Shown here piece by piece: positions 8,119-16,977 of a DNA stretch of 64,000 nt. Numbering within the stretch: position 1 is the first letter of the stretch; each line of letters opens with the position of its first letter. A program made the translations under genes and the position numbers. The notes below the pieces were generated by a model that was given only the letters and a program-made list of their open reading frames with translations, was not told the DNA's origin and ran no database searches. This DNA is from Argonema galeatum A003/A1 (lineage in GTDB: Bacteria; Cyanobacteriota; Cyanobacteriia; Cyanobacteriales; Aerosakkonemataceae). The stretch spans positions 175,068 through 239,067 of the forward strand of contig NZ_JAIQZM010000002.1 in the NCBI RefSeq assembly GCF_023333595.1, given 5' to 3'.

Positions 8119-8749
8119 ATGGTTCAAATCATTCAAGCCCAAAACCTGACTCTCGTTGAGTTAACAGAAAGATTTGGCTTAACAATTACTTATGACGATC
8201 GATTCTTTACTGAATGGTTGGACAACCTACCCGAACCCACAGACCTAGAAAAGCAACTGCTAACCAGAGTTAAAGATAACTATCTCAGCTTGCTTGGTTA
8301 ATCGCCACCCCATATCGGAAAATATGGTTAAAATGGTGGTAGTTGAGCATTTGCTGGACTTGGCAGGATTTTATCAACTTCCATTTGATGTCAAAGACGA
8401 AAAATCGGTAGATATTTATGTACCAGATGAAGATGCAATCGTGCGCGGGCGCTTAGATTTCCTTGTTTTCAAGAACCAGTTATGGTTAGCCATTATCGAG
8501 TCAAAAAATGCCGGTGTTTCCATTCGAGAAGCTATACCTCAAACCCTGGCTTATATGCTAGCTAATCCCCAAGCAGATCGACCGATTTTTGGCTTATTGA
8601 CAAATGGCGATGATTTTGTATTTATGAAATTAACCCAACAAGATATACCCAAGTATGCTTTATCTGATAAGTTCACGCTTTTGAAACGAGAAAATGAACT
8701 GTATCGCGTCCTGAGTATTATGAAAAAACTAGGTCAACTTTTCAGCTAA
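8119..8749 (+). pseudogene. Type I restriction R-like N-terminal protein, frameshifted
   Basis: Two reading frames cover one family. The first (8119-8301, MVQIIQAQNLTLVELTERFG...) is the usual 60-residue head. The second (about 8294-8749) carries the HSDR_N-like nuclease core: IVRGRLDFLVFKNQLWLAIIESKNAGVSI, with D...ExK. In intact cyanobacterial relatives these are one protein of about 205 aa. Removing one base in the TTGCTTGG stretch near 8291-8298 would join the frames. It is therefore a single-base frameshift, a sequencing error or slippage. It sits just before the cysteine desulfurase gene (stop at 8749, ATG at 8755). Confidence 0.7.
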
Positions 8750-8754
8750 TCGCC

Positions 8755-9924
8755 ATGTCTAATCGTCCCATCTATCTCGATAACCACGCGACCACACCCC
8801 TTGACGAAAGGGTTTTAGCCGCAATGCTTCCCTATTTCACAGAACATTTTGGGAACGCCGCCAGCATCAATCATCTCTACGGTTGGGAAGCAGAAACTGC
8901 TGTGAAACAAGCACGGCAAATCTTAGCAGATGCAATTAACGCTACACCTGAAGAAATTGTCTTCACCAGCGGCGCTACCGAAGCGAACAATTTAGCTATC
9001 AAAGGTGTCGCTGAGGCTTATTTCCAAAAAGGGCGTCACGTCATCACGGTACAAACAGAACATAATGCTGTTCTCGACCCTTGTCACTATTTAGAATCTC
9101 TTGGTTTTGAAGTTACATATCTCTCAATCCAAAAAGATGGTATCGTTGACTTAACTGAATTAGAAAAAGCTTTCCGTCCAGATACAATTTTAGTTTCGGT
9201 GATGGCTGCTAATAACGAGATTGGGGTGTTGCAGCCTTTGGCAGAAATTGGGTCAATTTGTCGGGAACATCAAACGCTTTTCCACACGGATGCGGCACAA
9301 GCTATTGGCAAAATACCTGTAGATGTAGAGGCGATGAACATTGATTTGATGTCTCTGACGGCTCATAAAATATATGGCCCCAAAGGGATAGGCGCACTTT
9401 ACGTCAGACGCCGCAATCCTAGAGTCAAATTGGCACCTCAATTGCATGGTGGGGGACACGAACGGGGTATGCGTTCCGGCACATTGTACACGCCGCAAAT
9501 TGTGGGATTTGCTAAGGCGGTGGAACTGGGAATCTCGGAAATGGACTCGGAAACGGAACGCCTCACTGCTTTGCGCCAGCGTCTGTGGGAAAAAATGGAA
9601 CCCATGGGTTCCATTTTTCTCAACGGTCATCCTACACAACGACTACCGGGAAACCTTAGTATTAGTGTGGAAGGTGTGGATGGATCGGCCCTTGCATTGG
9701 GATTGCAGCCTATGGTAGCTGTATCTTCCGGTTCGGCTTGTACTTCTGCTAAAACCGCTCCCTCTCACGTTTTGATGGCTTTGGGACACTCGGAACAGTT
9801 AGCTTATGCGTCGATTCGATTTGGGATTGGGCGATTTAATACGGCAGATGAGATCGATAAAGTAGCACATCATGCGATCGCAACTATCCAAAGCCTTCGC
9901 AAACAGGCGATCGGATTTCACTGA
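8755..9924 (+). CDS. Cysteine desulfurase (NifS/IscS family)
   Basis: 389 aa. A PLP-dependent enzyme that takes sulfur from L-cysteine as a persulfide, giving alanine, and supplies Fe-S cluster and tRNA thiolation pathways. The PLP lysine is Lys205 in LTAHKIYGPKG; the persulfide cysteine is Cys329 in SSGSACTSAK; the TEHNAV and HTDAAQ loops are intact. Both catalytic positions match E. coli IscS closely (K206, C328). No scaffold (iscU) or nif gene is nearby, so it is probably a housekeeping IscS-type enzyme. It starts 5 bp after the frameshifted nuclease-like gene. Confidence 0.93.
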   Translation: MSNRPIYLDNHATTPLDERVLAAMLPYFTEHFGNAASINHLYGWEAETAVKQARQILADAINATPEEIVFTSGATEANNLAIKGVAEAYFQKGRHVITVQTEHNAVLDPCHYLESLGFEVTYLSIQKDGIVDLTELEKAFRPDTILVSVMAANNEIGVLQPLAEIGSICREHQTLFHTDAAQAIGKIPVDVEAMNIDLMSLTAHKIYGPKGIGALYVRRRNPRVKLAPQLHGGGHERGMRSGTLYTPQIVGFAKAVELGISEMDSETERLTALRQRLWEKMEPMGSIFLNGHPTQRLPGNLSISVEGVDGSALALGLQPMVAVSSGSACTSAKTAPSHVLMALGHSEQLAYASIRFGIGRFNTADEIDKVAHHAIATIQSLRKQAIGFH

Positions 9925-9959
9925 AATCTAAAATCTGAAATCTGAAATTTCCCCTTCTA

Positions 9960-11147
9960 CTACCAGACTACTTGCTCCCGCTCCTCCACCACCTGTCTGT
10001 AAACTTCTTCTGTCTGCTTAGCCAACTTGGGCCAGCTGAACCGATGTTCTAACTCTGCATAGGCATTGTCAACCAGCCACTGGGAATAAGATGGATTTTT
10101 CAGCACTTCCAAAATTCCCCACGCCAGAGAATCAGCGTTGTTAGCCCAAGTGACAACACCTGTTTTGCTGTGTCGCACTACCTCTGGCAAACCACCACTA
10201 TCGGAAACCACCACCGGAACGCGAGCGGCAAAGCTTTCTAATGCTACAATGCCAAAAGGTTCGTAAAGACTCGGAAAAACAGCGCAATTAGCCACAGTCT
10301 GGAATTTATCCAGATCCGCATCTGACATAAAGCCAGTAAAATTGCATTTATGCCAAATTCCTAAGTTCCAAGCTTGAGTCTTCAGGTGGTTGATATTGCC
10401 CCCACCAATAATCACAAATTTAACGTTGCCTCCCATCTCCCAAATTACCTTTGGGGCAGCATTCAGCAATACTGAAACGCCTTTTTCATGGGACATTCGA
10501 CCCACGTAGTAGATAATTTTCTCTTCATCCTTGGCAAAGCGGCGACGGAAATCCCAAGCGTTAAACTCGTGCCAGCGCGGTTTCTTGTCCGCTCGAATAC
10601 CATTGTAGATTACATCTATCTTGTCCCACGGGCTTTCCAGCACCCTTTCTACCTCCCGCCGCATATAATCGGTACAGACAATAATCCGCCAAGCGTTATA
10701 GACGAGCAGTTTTTCTTTGCCGCTGACGTAGCGCTGATCGTTGTTATGAATACCGTTGTAGCGACCGTACTCTGTGGCGTGGATAGTAGCAATTAGGGGG
10801 ACTTTAAAAGTGTGTTTGAGTGCGATCGCCGCATCTCCAACTAACCAATCATGGGCGTGAATCAAGTCAAACGGCCCTTCCTCCAACATCAGCTTACCGC
10901 CGTGGGTGCCCATGCTAATATTTAGGTTGGCTACCCAGTGGAAGAGGTCGTTGCTCCAGCCAACTGGCACTCTGTGGACTTGTATACCTTCCACTATTTC
11001 ATACAGAGGTGCTTCGCCAAATTCTGATGTAATCAAGTGGATTTCGTGCCCCAGTTTGACAATTTCTGGATACAACTCTGCTACATGACGAGCAATTCCT
11101 CCGATCAGCCGAGGCGGAAATTCCCAAGTTAACACCAAAATCTTCAT
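9960..11147 (-). CDS. Glycosyltransferase family 4 (glycogen-synthase-like)
   Basis: 395 aa with two Rossmann domains (GT-B fold). The N-terminus MKILVLTWEFPPRLIGGIARHV resembles starch/glycogen synthases; the middle has DLIHAHDWL. The C-terminal half has YYVGRMSHEKGVSVLLNA and the GT4 motif EPFGIVALESFAARVPVVVSDSGGLPEVV with the conserved E-x7-E pair. It likely moves a sugar from an NDP-sugar to a glycan or lipid acceptor in the cytoplasm. The acceptor is unknown. It is followed upstream by a DUF2079 membrane protein on the same strand, 130 bp away. Confidence 0.88.
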   Translation of the reverse strand: MKILVLTWEFPPRLIGGIARHVAELYPEIVKLGHEIHLITSEFGEAPLYEIVEGIQVHRVPVGWSNDLFHWVANLNISMGTHGGKLMLEEGPFDLIHAHDWLVGDAAIALKHTFKVPLIATIHATEYGRYNGIHNNDQRYVSGKEKLLVYNAWRIIVCTDYMRREVERVLESPWDKIDVIYNGIRADKKPRWHEFNAWDFRRRFAKDEEKIIYYVGRMSHEKGVSVLLNAAPKVIWEMGGNVKFVIIGGGNINHLKTQAWNLGIWHKCNFTGFMSDADLDKFQTVANCAVFPSLYEPFGIVALESFAARVPVVVSDSGGLPEVVRHSKTGVVTWANNADSLAWGILEVLKNPSYSQWLVDNAYAELEHRFSWPKLAKQTEEVYRQVVEEREQVVW

Positions 11148-11277
11148 CAGCGCCCATCCCGAAGACTTAATTTATCTGCACCAAGTTTTACATTTCTCAA
11201 TATTATTAGCACGGCAATTTTAGCTAATACTCCTATTTATATGACAAAAATGTCATATAAATAGCTACTCCTTACAC

Positions 11278-12927
11278 TTATTTCTTCAAAATTGCTTCTG
11301 TCTCTTGACGGAACTTTAGCCAAGCAGATACTGCATCTGGATTAGAGGCTGCTGCTCTCTGCATTAAAATAACTCCATCTTTAAAACCGATAATTCCGTA
11401 TAACTTGTTACCGAATGTCAGATCGATGGTGCTAAAGCTGTCTTTTAAGACTTGGCGATCGGACTTAAAGGCGACTTGATACTGTTGCAACTGCCACAGA
11501 TCGGCTAGAGCATAATCCACATAGACAACTTCTCGCGCATCGTTTTGTAGCTGCAACCCAGGAAATCGGATGATTTCACGTCGGCCAGAAAGATGAGGCA
11601 CAATATAGGTCGTGGCTGCCACACTCGCATCTGCTGGAATTTTAGCGAATAGCGATCGAATTTCACCTGCGTGTTGCCATTGGCGCGGTAAAGAAACATA
11701 CACCCACGGTTGAAAAGAATCTGGCACCAGGAAAGACAAAGTTCGATTTGGATTGGCAACGATCGTAAAAAATAGCGAAAGACAGATACAAAACGCCCAA
11801 AAGCGTCGAAACGACAGCTTTTTATACCATTTTGGATGTTCCGACAACCAGAGAATCGCCCCGTAAAATAGTCCTGGAACCACAGACATAGCATAGCGAA
11901 TGTTGATTGCCAGAACTGACTCTCCCTTACCCAAGAAGAGTTTGAGAAGAGGAAATCCAGCGATAGACCAAGCTGCTGGAGAAAGTGCTGGCACAAAAGC
12001 CAAAGGCAACCACTGAGCCAATAAATATTTTATCGTGCCAGGAAAGGGTGAAAACATCTCAACAACCAACCGCCAGGGGTTTTTAATCATTCCCCAGATA
12101 ATTTCCACAGTGGAAGCTTCTTCTTCTCCTTCAGCATACTGACCAAACCGTTCCATCATGAACCGCTGGGAAATATCCGCAGAAAACAGCGGCATGATTA
12201 AATTGGTCAGTAAAATCATGTAAAGGAAGCTGAGAACGCAGACGCCAAGACCAATTCGCGGAAAACGTTTGCTGGCTATCATGTATATACCTACACCAAA
12301 CAGCCCCACACCCGCATCTTCACGTACCGCCAAAATTAAAACAGCTAGTACGCCAAACAACCACCACCAGCGTTTTTCCATTGCCAGCAACAGCCCAAAC
12401 GTGAATAGCGGTATCTGGCAGATGTCGTGGAAGTTACACAAAGTAGGGCCGACAACCGCGTTAGCTCCGTAAAAACTGACTGCGATCGCAGTCGCTATAG
12501 GTGGGTTAACATACTGTCGGGCAAGTACGTATAAAACTAACCCAGCAGCAGTAACTAATGTAACCTGCAAAACCGTCAGCGTTGCTGGTGAGGGAAACAA
12601 AGCATACAACGGTATCCAAAGCAACAAAGCTGGAGTAAAATGTTGTCCCAAGCGATGATAGTACACAGCCGGTACTTCGCCGTTGTGGACGACGTTGGTA
12701 GACAGCTGGGAGGAGAGAGAGCTTTGAAAAAACCGACCGTGAATGCCGTTCCAAAAAACTTGATTGAAAATGCCTTGGTCGTAAGAAGAATAAAAGGTGT
12801 AGTGTCGGTGCAGCGTCAAAATTAGGGCCAACACAAAGAATGCGATCGCAAAGCGTGTAGCTTGGCAACGTATCGCCCCACCAACTGCAACCCTCAACCA
12901 CTGATACTTCTGCCCGTTTGACACCAT
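11278..12927 (-). CDS. DUF2079 multi-pass membrane protein
   Basis: 549 aa. About ten hydrophobic segments follow an N-terminal FYSSYDQGIFNQVFW stretch and the YHRLGQHFTPALLLW motif, both typical of DUF2079 proteins. The architecture (long polytopic N-terminal part, soluble C-terminal domain) resembles GT-C lipid-dependent glycosyltransferases, so a sugar-transfer role in the cell envelope is plausible but unproven. The gene lies upstream of the GT4 gene on the same strand, which fits a shared envelope-glycan job. A TATGACAAAAATGTCATATA palindrome lies at about 11238-11261, just after its stop. Confidence 0.8.
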   Translation of the reverse strand: MVSNGQKYQWLRVAVGGAIRCQATRFAIAFFVLALILTLHRHYTFYSSYDQGIFNQVFWNGIHGRFFQSSLSSQLSTNVVHNGEVPAVYYHRLGQHFTPALLLWIPLYALFPSPATLTVLQVTLVTAAGLVLYVLARQYVNPPIATAIAVSFYGANAVVGPTLCNFHDICQIPLFTFGLLLAMEKRWWWLFGVLAVLILAVREDAGVGLFGVGIYMIASKRFPRIGLGVCVLSFLYMILLTNLIMPLFSADISQRFMMERFGQYAEGEEEASTVEIIWGMIKNPWRLVVEMFSPFPGTIKYLLAQWLPLAFVPALSPAAWSIAGFPLLKLFLGKGESVLAINIRYAMSVVPGLFYGAILWLSEHPKWYKKLSFRRFWAFCICLSLFFTIVANPNRTLSFLVPDSFQPWVYVSLPRQWQHAGEIRSLFAKIPADASVAATTYIVPHLSGRREIIRFPGLQLQNDAREVVYVDYALADLWQLQQYQVAFKSDRQVLKDSFSTIDLTFGNKLYGIIGFKDGVILMQRAAASNPDAVSAWLKFRQETEAILKK

Positions 12928-13131
12928 CCCTCACTCACACTTCTATTACTCACGACTTAGTATAAAGCTCCCAAGTGCATTCTCTGCCCAAAACCCATGA
13001 CTCCATAAATAACCTCTATCTTTGGACTGGTGTTTAGCGCCAATAAGCAAACTACGGTACGAAAGTTCCCATAACAAGGTAGCTTAGAAGTACGAGCATA
13101 AATTAGCAGGCATTTTCTTAACTCAGATTAC

Positions 13132-13458
13132 ATGGCAGCAGATGCTGAAAAGTCTATTCATACGCATGCCAATAAGTTTACGCCGAAGGGCGGGACGATC
13201 GAAGTTTCCATTCTCCACCGCATCGCTCAGAAAGTGCAGCTAAGTGTTTCCGACACTGGCCCCGGCATTCCCAAGGAAAATCGCTCTAGCATTTTTGAAC
13301 ACCACTTCCGGCTCAAACGCGATGAAGCTCAAGACGGATACGGCATTGGTTTATACTTTTGTCAGCGCATCATCCGGGCTCATTACGGTCGCATTTGGGT
13401 AGAGTCGGCTCCTGATAAAGGCAGTTGCTTCCATTTTACTCTACCAATTTACCGATAG
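13132..13458 (+). pseudogene. SasA-like histidine kinase C-terminal fragment
   Basis: 108 aa. From residue 15 it reads as the ATP-binding end of a SasA-type sensor kinase: [14 protein letters not shown], then [21 protein letters not shown] (G1/F box) and [20 protein letters not shown] (G2 box). The KaiB-like sensor, the phospho-acceptor His and the N box asparagine helix are absent; the 14 residues before KFTPKGG do not match the family. No upstream remnant was seen in 12928-13131. It is probably a decayed duplicate of a circadian-output kinase. It could still be expressed as a stand-alone ATPase-like domain. Confidence 0.7.
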
Positions 13459-13473
13459 AGACTGGAAAATTGA

Positions 13474-13598
13474 GCAGAGGGGCAGAGGGGCAGAGGGGCA
13501 GAGGGGCAGAGGGGCAGAGGGGCAGAGGGGCAGAGGAGAGGAGAAAAGAAATAAAAATCTTCTTAAGTCAACAAAAGCATAGCAGCTCCGAAAGAGCC
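13474..13598 (+). repeat. MITE-like element with GCAGAGGG octamers (copy 2, left end missing)
   Basis: Seven perfect GCAGAGGG copies plus one imperfect (13474-13537) are followed by AAATAAAAATCTTCTTAAG and the right terminus AGCATAGCAGCTCCGAAAGA through GCC at 13598. The right terminus is the inverted counterpart of the GGCTCTTCCG end seen in copy 1. Confidence 0.7.
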
Positions 13599-13663
13599 TA
13601 AAAATGTGATTTTTTTGAACAAAAGCCCTATTTTTACTTTATTTACCTATATCTACTTATTTC

Positions 13664-14062
13664 TCAATGCGTTTTTCTCAATGCGTTAATAATCTGAACA
13701 TTGGCTTCGGGAAAGGTGTATCGATCTAGCTCATCTAAAGTGACCCAGCGAATCTCATCGCATTCCAAGGGCTGCGGCTCGCCGTTTGTGTGACGGCATT
13801 GATGTACTGTGAGGGTAACGGCAAAGAGACTGTAGATATGATCGATCGCTATTAAGCGATCGCCCACTTCAATTTCAATTCCCAATTCCTCCCAGATTTC
13901 CCTTTTGATACACTCCTCAACAGTTTCACCGGGCTCTATTTTGCCGCCCGGAAATTCCCACAATCCTCCCATCAAACCATCTTGGCGGCGTTTGTCAATT
14001 AAAATTTCTGCTCGATCGTTCCAGATCACCGCAACGCCAATAAATTTATGGGGTAAAATCAT
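13664..14062 (-). CDS. mutT: MutT-like Nudix hydrolase (8-oxo-dGTP diphosphatase)
   Basis: 132 aa from ATG 14062, close to E. coli MutT (129 aa); a TTG at 14107 would add 15 residues. The Nudix box GGKIEPGETVEECIKREIWEELGI fits Gx5Ex7REUxEExGU and binds the catalytic metals. The N-terminus IGVAVIWNDRAEILIDKRR and DGLMGGLWEFPGG are typical MutT stretches. Family role: hydrolyse oxidised 8-oxo-dGTP to the monophosphate so it is not put into DNA. Its stop lies close to the MITE-like octamer element. Confidence 0.88.
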   Translation of the reverse strand: MILPHKFIGVAVIWNDRAEILIDKRRQDGLMGGLWEFPGGKIEPGETVEECIKREIWEELGIEIEVGDRLIAIDHIYSLFAVTLTVHQCRHTNGEPQPLECDEIRWVTLDELDRYTFPEANVQIINALRKTH

Positions 14063-14200
14063 AGGGCATCGGGCATAAAGCTTCTGAAAACTACCATGAG
14101 TTCCCAAATAGTAGAACTCGGCAGAGCAACTCTACAGCCTGCCGAGCCGAATTTTATGGCAACATCAAGACTTTTTGCCAGCCAACTTAAAGCCAACTTC

Positions 14201-14545
14201 CTAATCAGCTTCCGACGCATTGGCTTCACTGGCTAATAAAGATTTCTCAAAAGCCATACGCTGTTCTGCATTGCGGAGAAAATAACCGCTAATCATCGCC
14301 GAGGCCAACAGCCGACCAAGATTTTCCCGATTTGTGGTGATCGTTACACCAAAATGTTCGGATGGTAAATTGCCCAAAAGACCGACAATATTGCGTTCCA
14401 TCACCTGATATACATCTCCAGACGATGGCCTGGAAAGCTGTGAGATCATCTCTGGACTCATAGACTGCACGTATTGCCACAGCCAATTACCTGACTCCGA
14501 ATCATTTCCGAACAACTCTGGGCCTTGATGGGATGATTTGTTCAC
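14201..14545 (-). CDS. DUF760 domain protein
   Basis: 114 aa. The core NWLWQYVQSMSPEMISQLS...VMERNIVGLLGNLPSEHFGVTIT...NLGRLLASAMISGYFLRNAEQRM is the DUF760 signature shared by cyanobacteria and plastids. It has no known enzyme motif and is probably a small soluble helical protein. Plant relatives have been linked to chloroplast proteolysis, but the cyanobacterial function is unknown. It lies between mutT and the sigma factor on the same strand. Confidence 0.85.
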   Translation of the reverse strand: MNKSSHQGPELFGNDSESGNWLWQYVQSMSPEMISQLSRPSSGDVYQVMERNIVGLLGNLPSEHFGVTITTNRENLGRLLASAMISGYFLRNAEQRMAFEKSLLASEANASEAD

Positions 14546-14755
14546 CTTTTACCTCCGTTGCAGTTGAGTCTTGTTAAACTTTGACTTTTAGTTGCCAAGA
14601 GCAGCTTGTTATTTCCAGAGATCGGATAGTTATTAATTGTTTCTAAACACCACTGTAGCAATCCGGTCTTGGCAATGAAGTCGTTCTAACCGAACCAAAA
14701 ATGCCGGTCACCTGCAGTTGTCACCCACCATCGGCCAGTGACAATAGTTTTCTCA

Positions 14756-15712
14756 TTAGCTGGCGATAAATTCATCCATATCAGCTTTGCGCTTGCGGAG
14801 CTTGCTTAAGGCTTCCCTTTCAATCTGCCGTACTCTTTCCCGGCTAATATTGAGGAGATCGCCAATTTTAGCCAGGGTTAAAGCTTGGCCGTCTTCCAGC
14901 CCAAAGCGCATCGCTAATACTTCTCTTTGCTGAGGAGTCAAATCCGCCATCAGCTTTTCTAGGTTTGTTTGAAGGGCTGACTGGATGGCAAATTCTTCTG
15001 GGGAAGACCCAGTATCCTCCAACAGTTCTCCTAGCTCCGTATCCTGATTATCTCCCACGCGCAAATCTAGCGACAAAGGCTGGCGTGCCCTTTCCAAATA
15101 TTCGCGCACCAGCTCGGGGTCTAATTCCAGTTCCTTAGCTAGCTCCGAAGCGGTGGCAGCTCGTCCCAGCTGTTGGGACAACTGACGCTGAGCTTTTTTA
15201 ATTTTGTTTAGCTTCTCCGTGATATGAATAGGCAAGCGAATCGTGCGCCCTTTCTCAGCTATAGCGCGGGTGATCGCCTGACGAATCCACCAATAGGCGT
15301 AGGTTGAAAATCGATATCCTTTGGTAGGGTCGAATTTCTCTACCCCTCGCTGCATTCCAATGCTGCCTTCCTGGATTAAATCTAGGAGGTCAACGTTGCG
15401 CTTGATGTACTTCTTGGCCACTGACACTACCAGTCGCAAGTTAGCTTCCACCATCCTGCGTTTGGCGTTTTCACCTTCTTTAATCTGCTGCTCGAGTTCT
15501 GCTTCAGACAGCCCACATAGCTGCGCCCACTCGGTTAGAGTAGGTTCGTGTCCTAACTGAGCTGCCAGCGCCTCTTTCTGAGCCTGCAATGCTGTTGAGC
15601 GCTGTACTTGTTTGCCGTACATGATCTCCTGCTCGTGAGTGAGTAGGGGAACCCGCCCTATTTCACGTAGGTAAGTGCGCACAAGATCTGTGGATGTCTG
15701 AGCGGTCTTCAT
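14756..15712 (-). CDS. Group 2 RNA polymerase sigma factor (RpoD/SigA family)
   Basis: 318 aa. Region 1.2 ([22 protein letters not shown]), region 2 ([40 protein letters not shown]...[14 protein letters not shown]), region 3 ([19 protein letters not shown]) and region 4 ([15 protein letters not shown]...[14 protein letters not shown]) are all present. Region 1.1 is missing and the protein is shorter than SigA, which marks a group 2 sigma (SigB/C/D/E class). The start resembles SigD, but I cannot separate the classes from sequence alone. It would redirect RNA polymerase under stress or light change. The upstream gap to 15963 has no gene. Confidence 0.92.
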   Translation of the reverse strand: MKTAQTSTDLVRTYLREIGRVPLLTHEQEIMYGKQVQRSTALQAQKEALAAQLGHEPTLTEWAQLCGLSEAELEQQIKEGENAKRRMVEANLRLVVSVAKKYIKRNVDLLDLIQEGSIGMQRGVEKFDPTKGYRFSTYAYWWIRQAITRAIAEKGRTIRLPIHITEKLNKIKKAQRQLSQQLGRAATASELAKELELDPELVREYLERARQPLSLDLRVGDNQDTELGELLEDTGSSPEEFAIQSALQTNLEKLMADLTPQQREVLAMRFGLEDGQALTLAKIGDLLNISRERVRQIEREALSKLRKRKADMDEFIAS

Positions 15713-15980
15713 GGCGCTTTCTGGGTCAAAGTATTAACAATTGTAACGTTTATTAGGAGCGTTTGTACACTACCTTAGATTTATTGCTGGTGCTGTTTGG
15801 CTCTTTGAACAGGGGATCGTACTTAGAGATTAGCTATAAATGGGGTTAAATACTGCATCCGGCGACACTTCCAAGTTTTAAAGGGAGTAAAATTTGGGGG
15901 CTTTCGCGAATACAGCCTCTAGCTTCTAGCCACAGTGAGTGCAAAAATAATCCATACATTTTTTGAGTGGGAATTACAGC

Positions 15981-16730
15981 ATGAAGATTCATCCTATACT
16001 ACAGCGTGCTTTTGACCAAGGCCGCGCTCTCAAAATTATCAGTGGTTTGAATAATTTCGATCGCACGCGAGTAGCCGCGACTGTGAAAGCGGCAGACCTT
16101 GGTGGTGCAACATTTGTTGACATTGCTGCCGATCGCGATTTGGTGACGATGTGCCGCCAGTTGACAAATATGCCAATTTGTGTATCGGCTGTGGAACCCG
16201 AAAAGTTTGTCTCAGCTGTGGCTGCTGGTGCAGATCTGATTGAAATTGGTAACTTCGATAGTTTCTACGCGCTTGGGCGTCGATTTGAAGCGGCTGAGGT
16301 GCTAGATATTACACGGATTACGCGATCGCTTCTGCCCGAAATTACTTTATCGGTGACTGTTCCTCATATTCTGGAACTATCCGAGCAAGTGCAATTGGCA
16401 GAAGCCTTGGTAGAAGCCGGTGCGGATATTATACAGACGGAAGGTGGCTTCTGTGCCACCCCAACTCACCCCGGAACCTTGGGAACGATCGAAAAAGCCG
16501 CACCCACTCTTGCAGCAGCATTTGAAATTTCCCGTGTAGTCTCAGTCCCAGTATTGTGCGCTTCTGGCATATCCAACGTCACAGCTGCGCTAGCTATTGC
16601 TGCTGGTGCTGCTGGTGTCGGTGTTGGCTCAGCTGTCAACCAGTTAAATAGCGAAATAGCTATGGTAGCGGCTGTTCGCAGCCTGGTGGAAGCCTTGGCT
16701 ACAGTCAAACGCGATCGCGTTTCGGTCTAG
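15981..16730 (+). CDS. ycf23: Ycf23 / DUF561 family protein
   Basis: 249 aa from ATG 15981; a TTG at 15963 is an alternative start. MKIHPILQRAFDQGRALKIISGLNNFDRTRVA, then THPGTLGTIEKAAPTLAAAFEISR and VLCASGISNVTAALAIAAGAAGVGVGSAVN fit Ycf23 (DUF561), conserved in cyanobacteria and red-lineage plastids. The strand order and the C-terminal glycine-rich phosphate-binding loop indicate a TIM barrel. The reaction is unknown. A strong intrinsic terminator follows at 16780-16807. Confidence 0.88.
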   Translation: MKIHPILQRAFDQGRALKIISGLNNFDRTRVAATVKAADLGGATFVDIAADRDLVTMCRQLTNMPICVSAVEPEKFVSAVAAGADLIEIGNFDSFYALGRRFEAAEVLDITRITRSLLPEITLSVTVPHILELSEQVQLAEALVEAGADIIQTEGGFCATPTHPGTLGTIEKAAPTLAAAFEISRVVSVPVLCASGISNVTAALAIAAGAAGVGVGSAVNQLNSEIAMVAAVRSLVEALATVKRDRVSV

Positions 16731-16779
16731 GATTCGGCAAAGAGAAGACTTTTTTCAAGATATACCTGTAGGCATAACA

Positions 16780-16807
16780 AAAAAAGGGCTGAAATCAGCC
16801 CTTTTTT
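16780..16807 (+). terminator. Rho-independent terminator after ycf23
   Basis: GGGCTG / CAGCCC stem (16786-16801, AAAT loop) flanked by an A-run on the left and TTTTTT on the right. It could also act on transcripts from the opposite strand. Confidence 0.85.
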
Positions 16808-16879
16808 GTACAAATCAAGGAAAAAATAACAGCAGATAAAAATCATTAAGATGGGCAATACCCACCCTATAAATTGCTC

Positions 16880-16977
16880 ATCCCAAATCCGCGTTAACTA
16901 CCCTCTTTTTCACGAACCGCCAAAACGCCAAGAAGAAGAGTGAGAGAATCAGGGGGTAATTGTTGCGGACTCGGTAT
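16880..16977. repeat. MITE-like element, ATACCAAATCCG family (degenerate copy)
   Basis: Left end ATCCCAAATCCG (16880-16891) and right end CGGACTCGGTAT (16966-16977), with internal TTAACTACCCTC and GGGGGTAA motifs as in the copies at 35397 and 42843. The right end overlaps the first base of the stop codon of the aminotransferase gene. Confidence 0.65.

Noticed and set aside
13474..13537. Octamer array considered as a CRISPR or phase-variable promoter
   Set aside because: The unit is only 8 bp without spacers, and it sits inside a MITE-like element rather than in a promoter.
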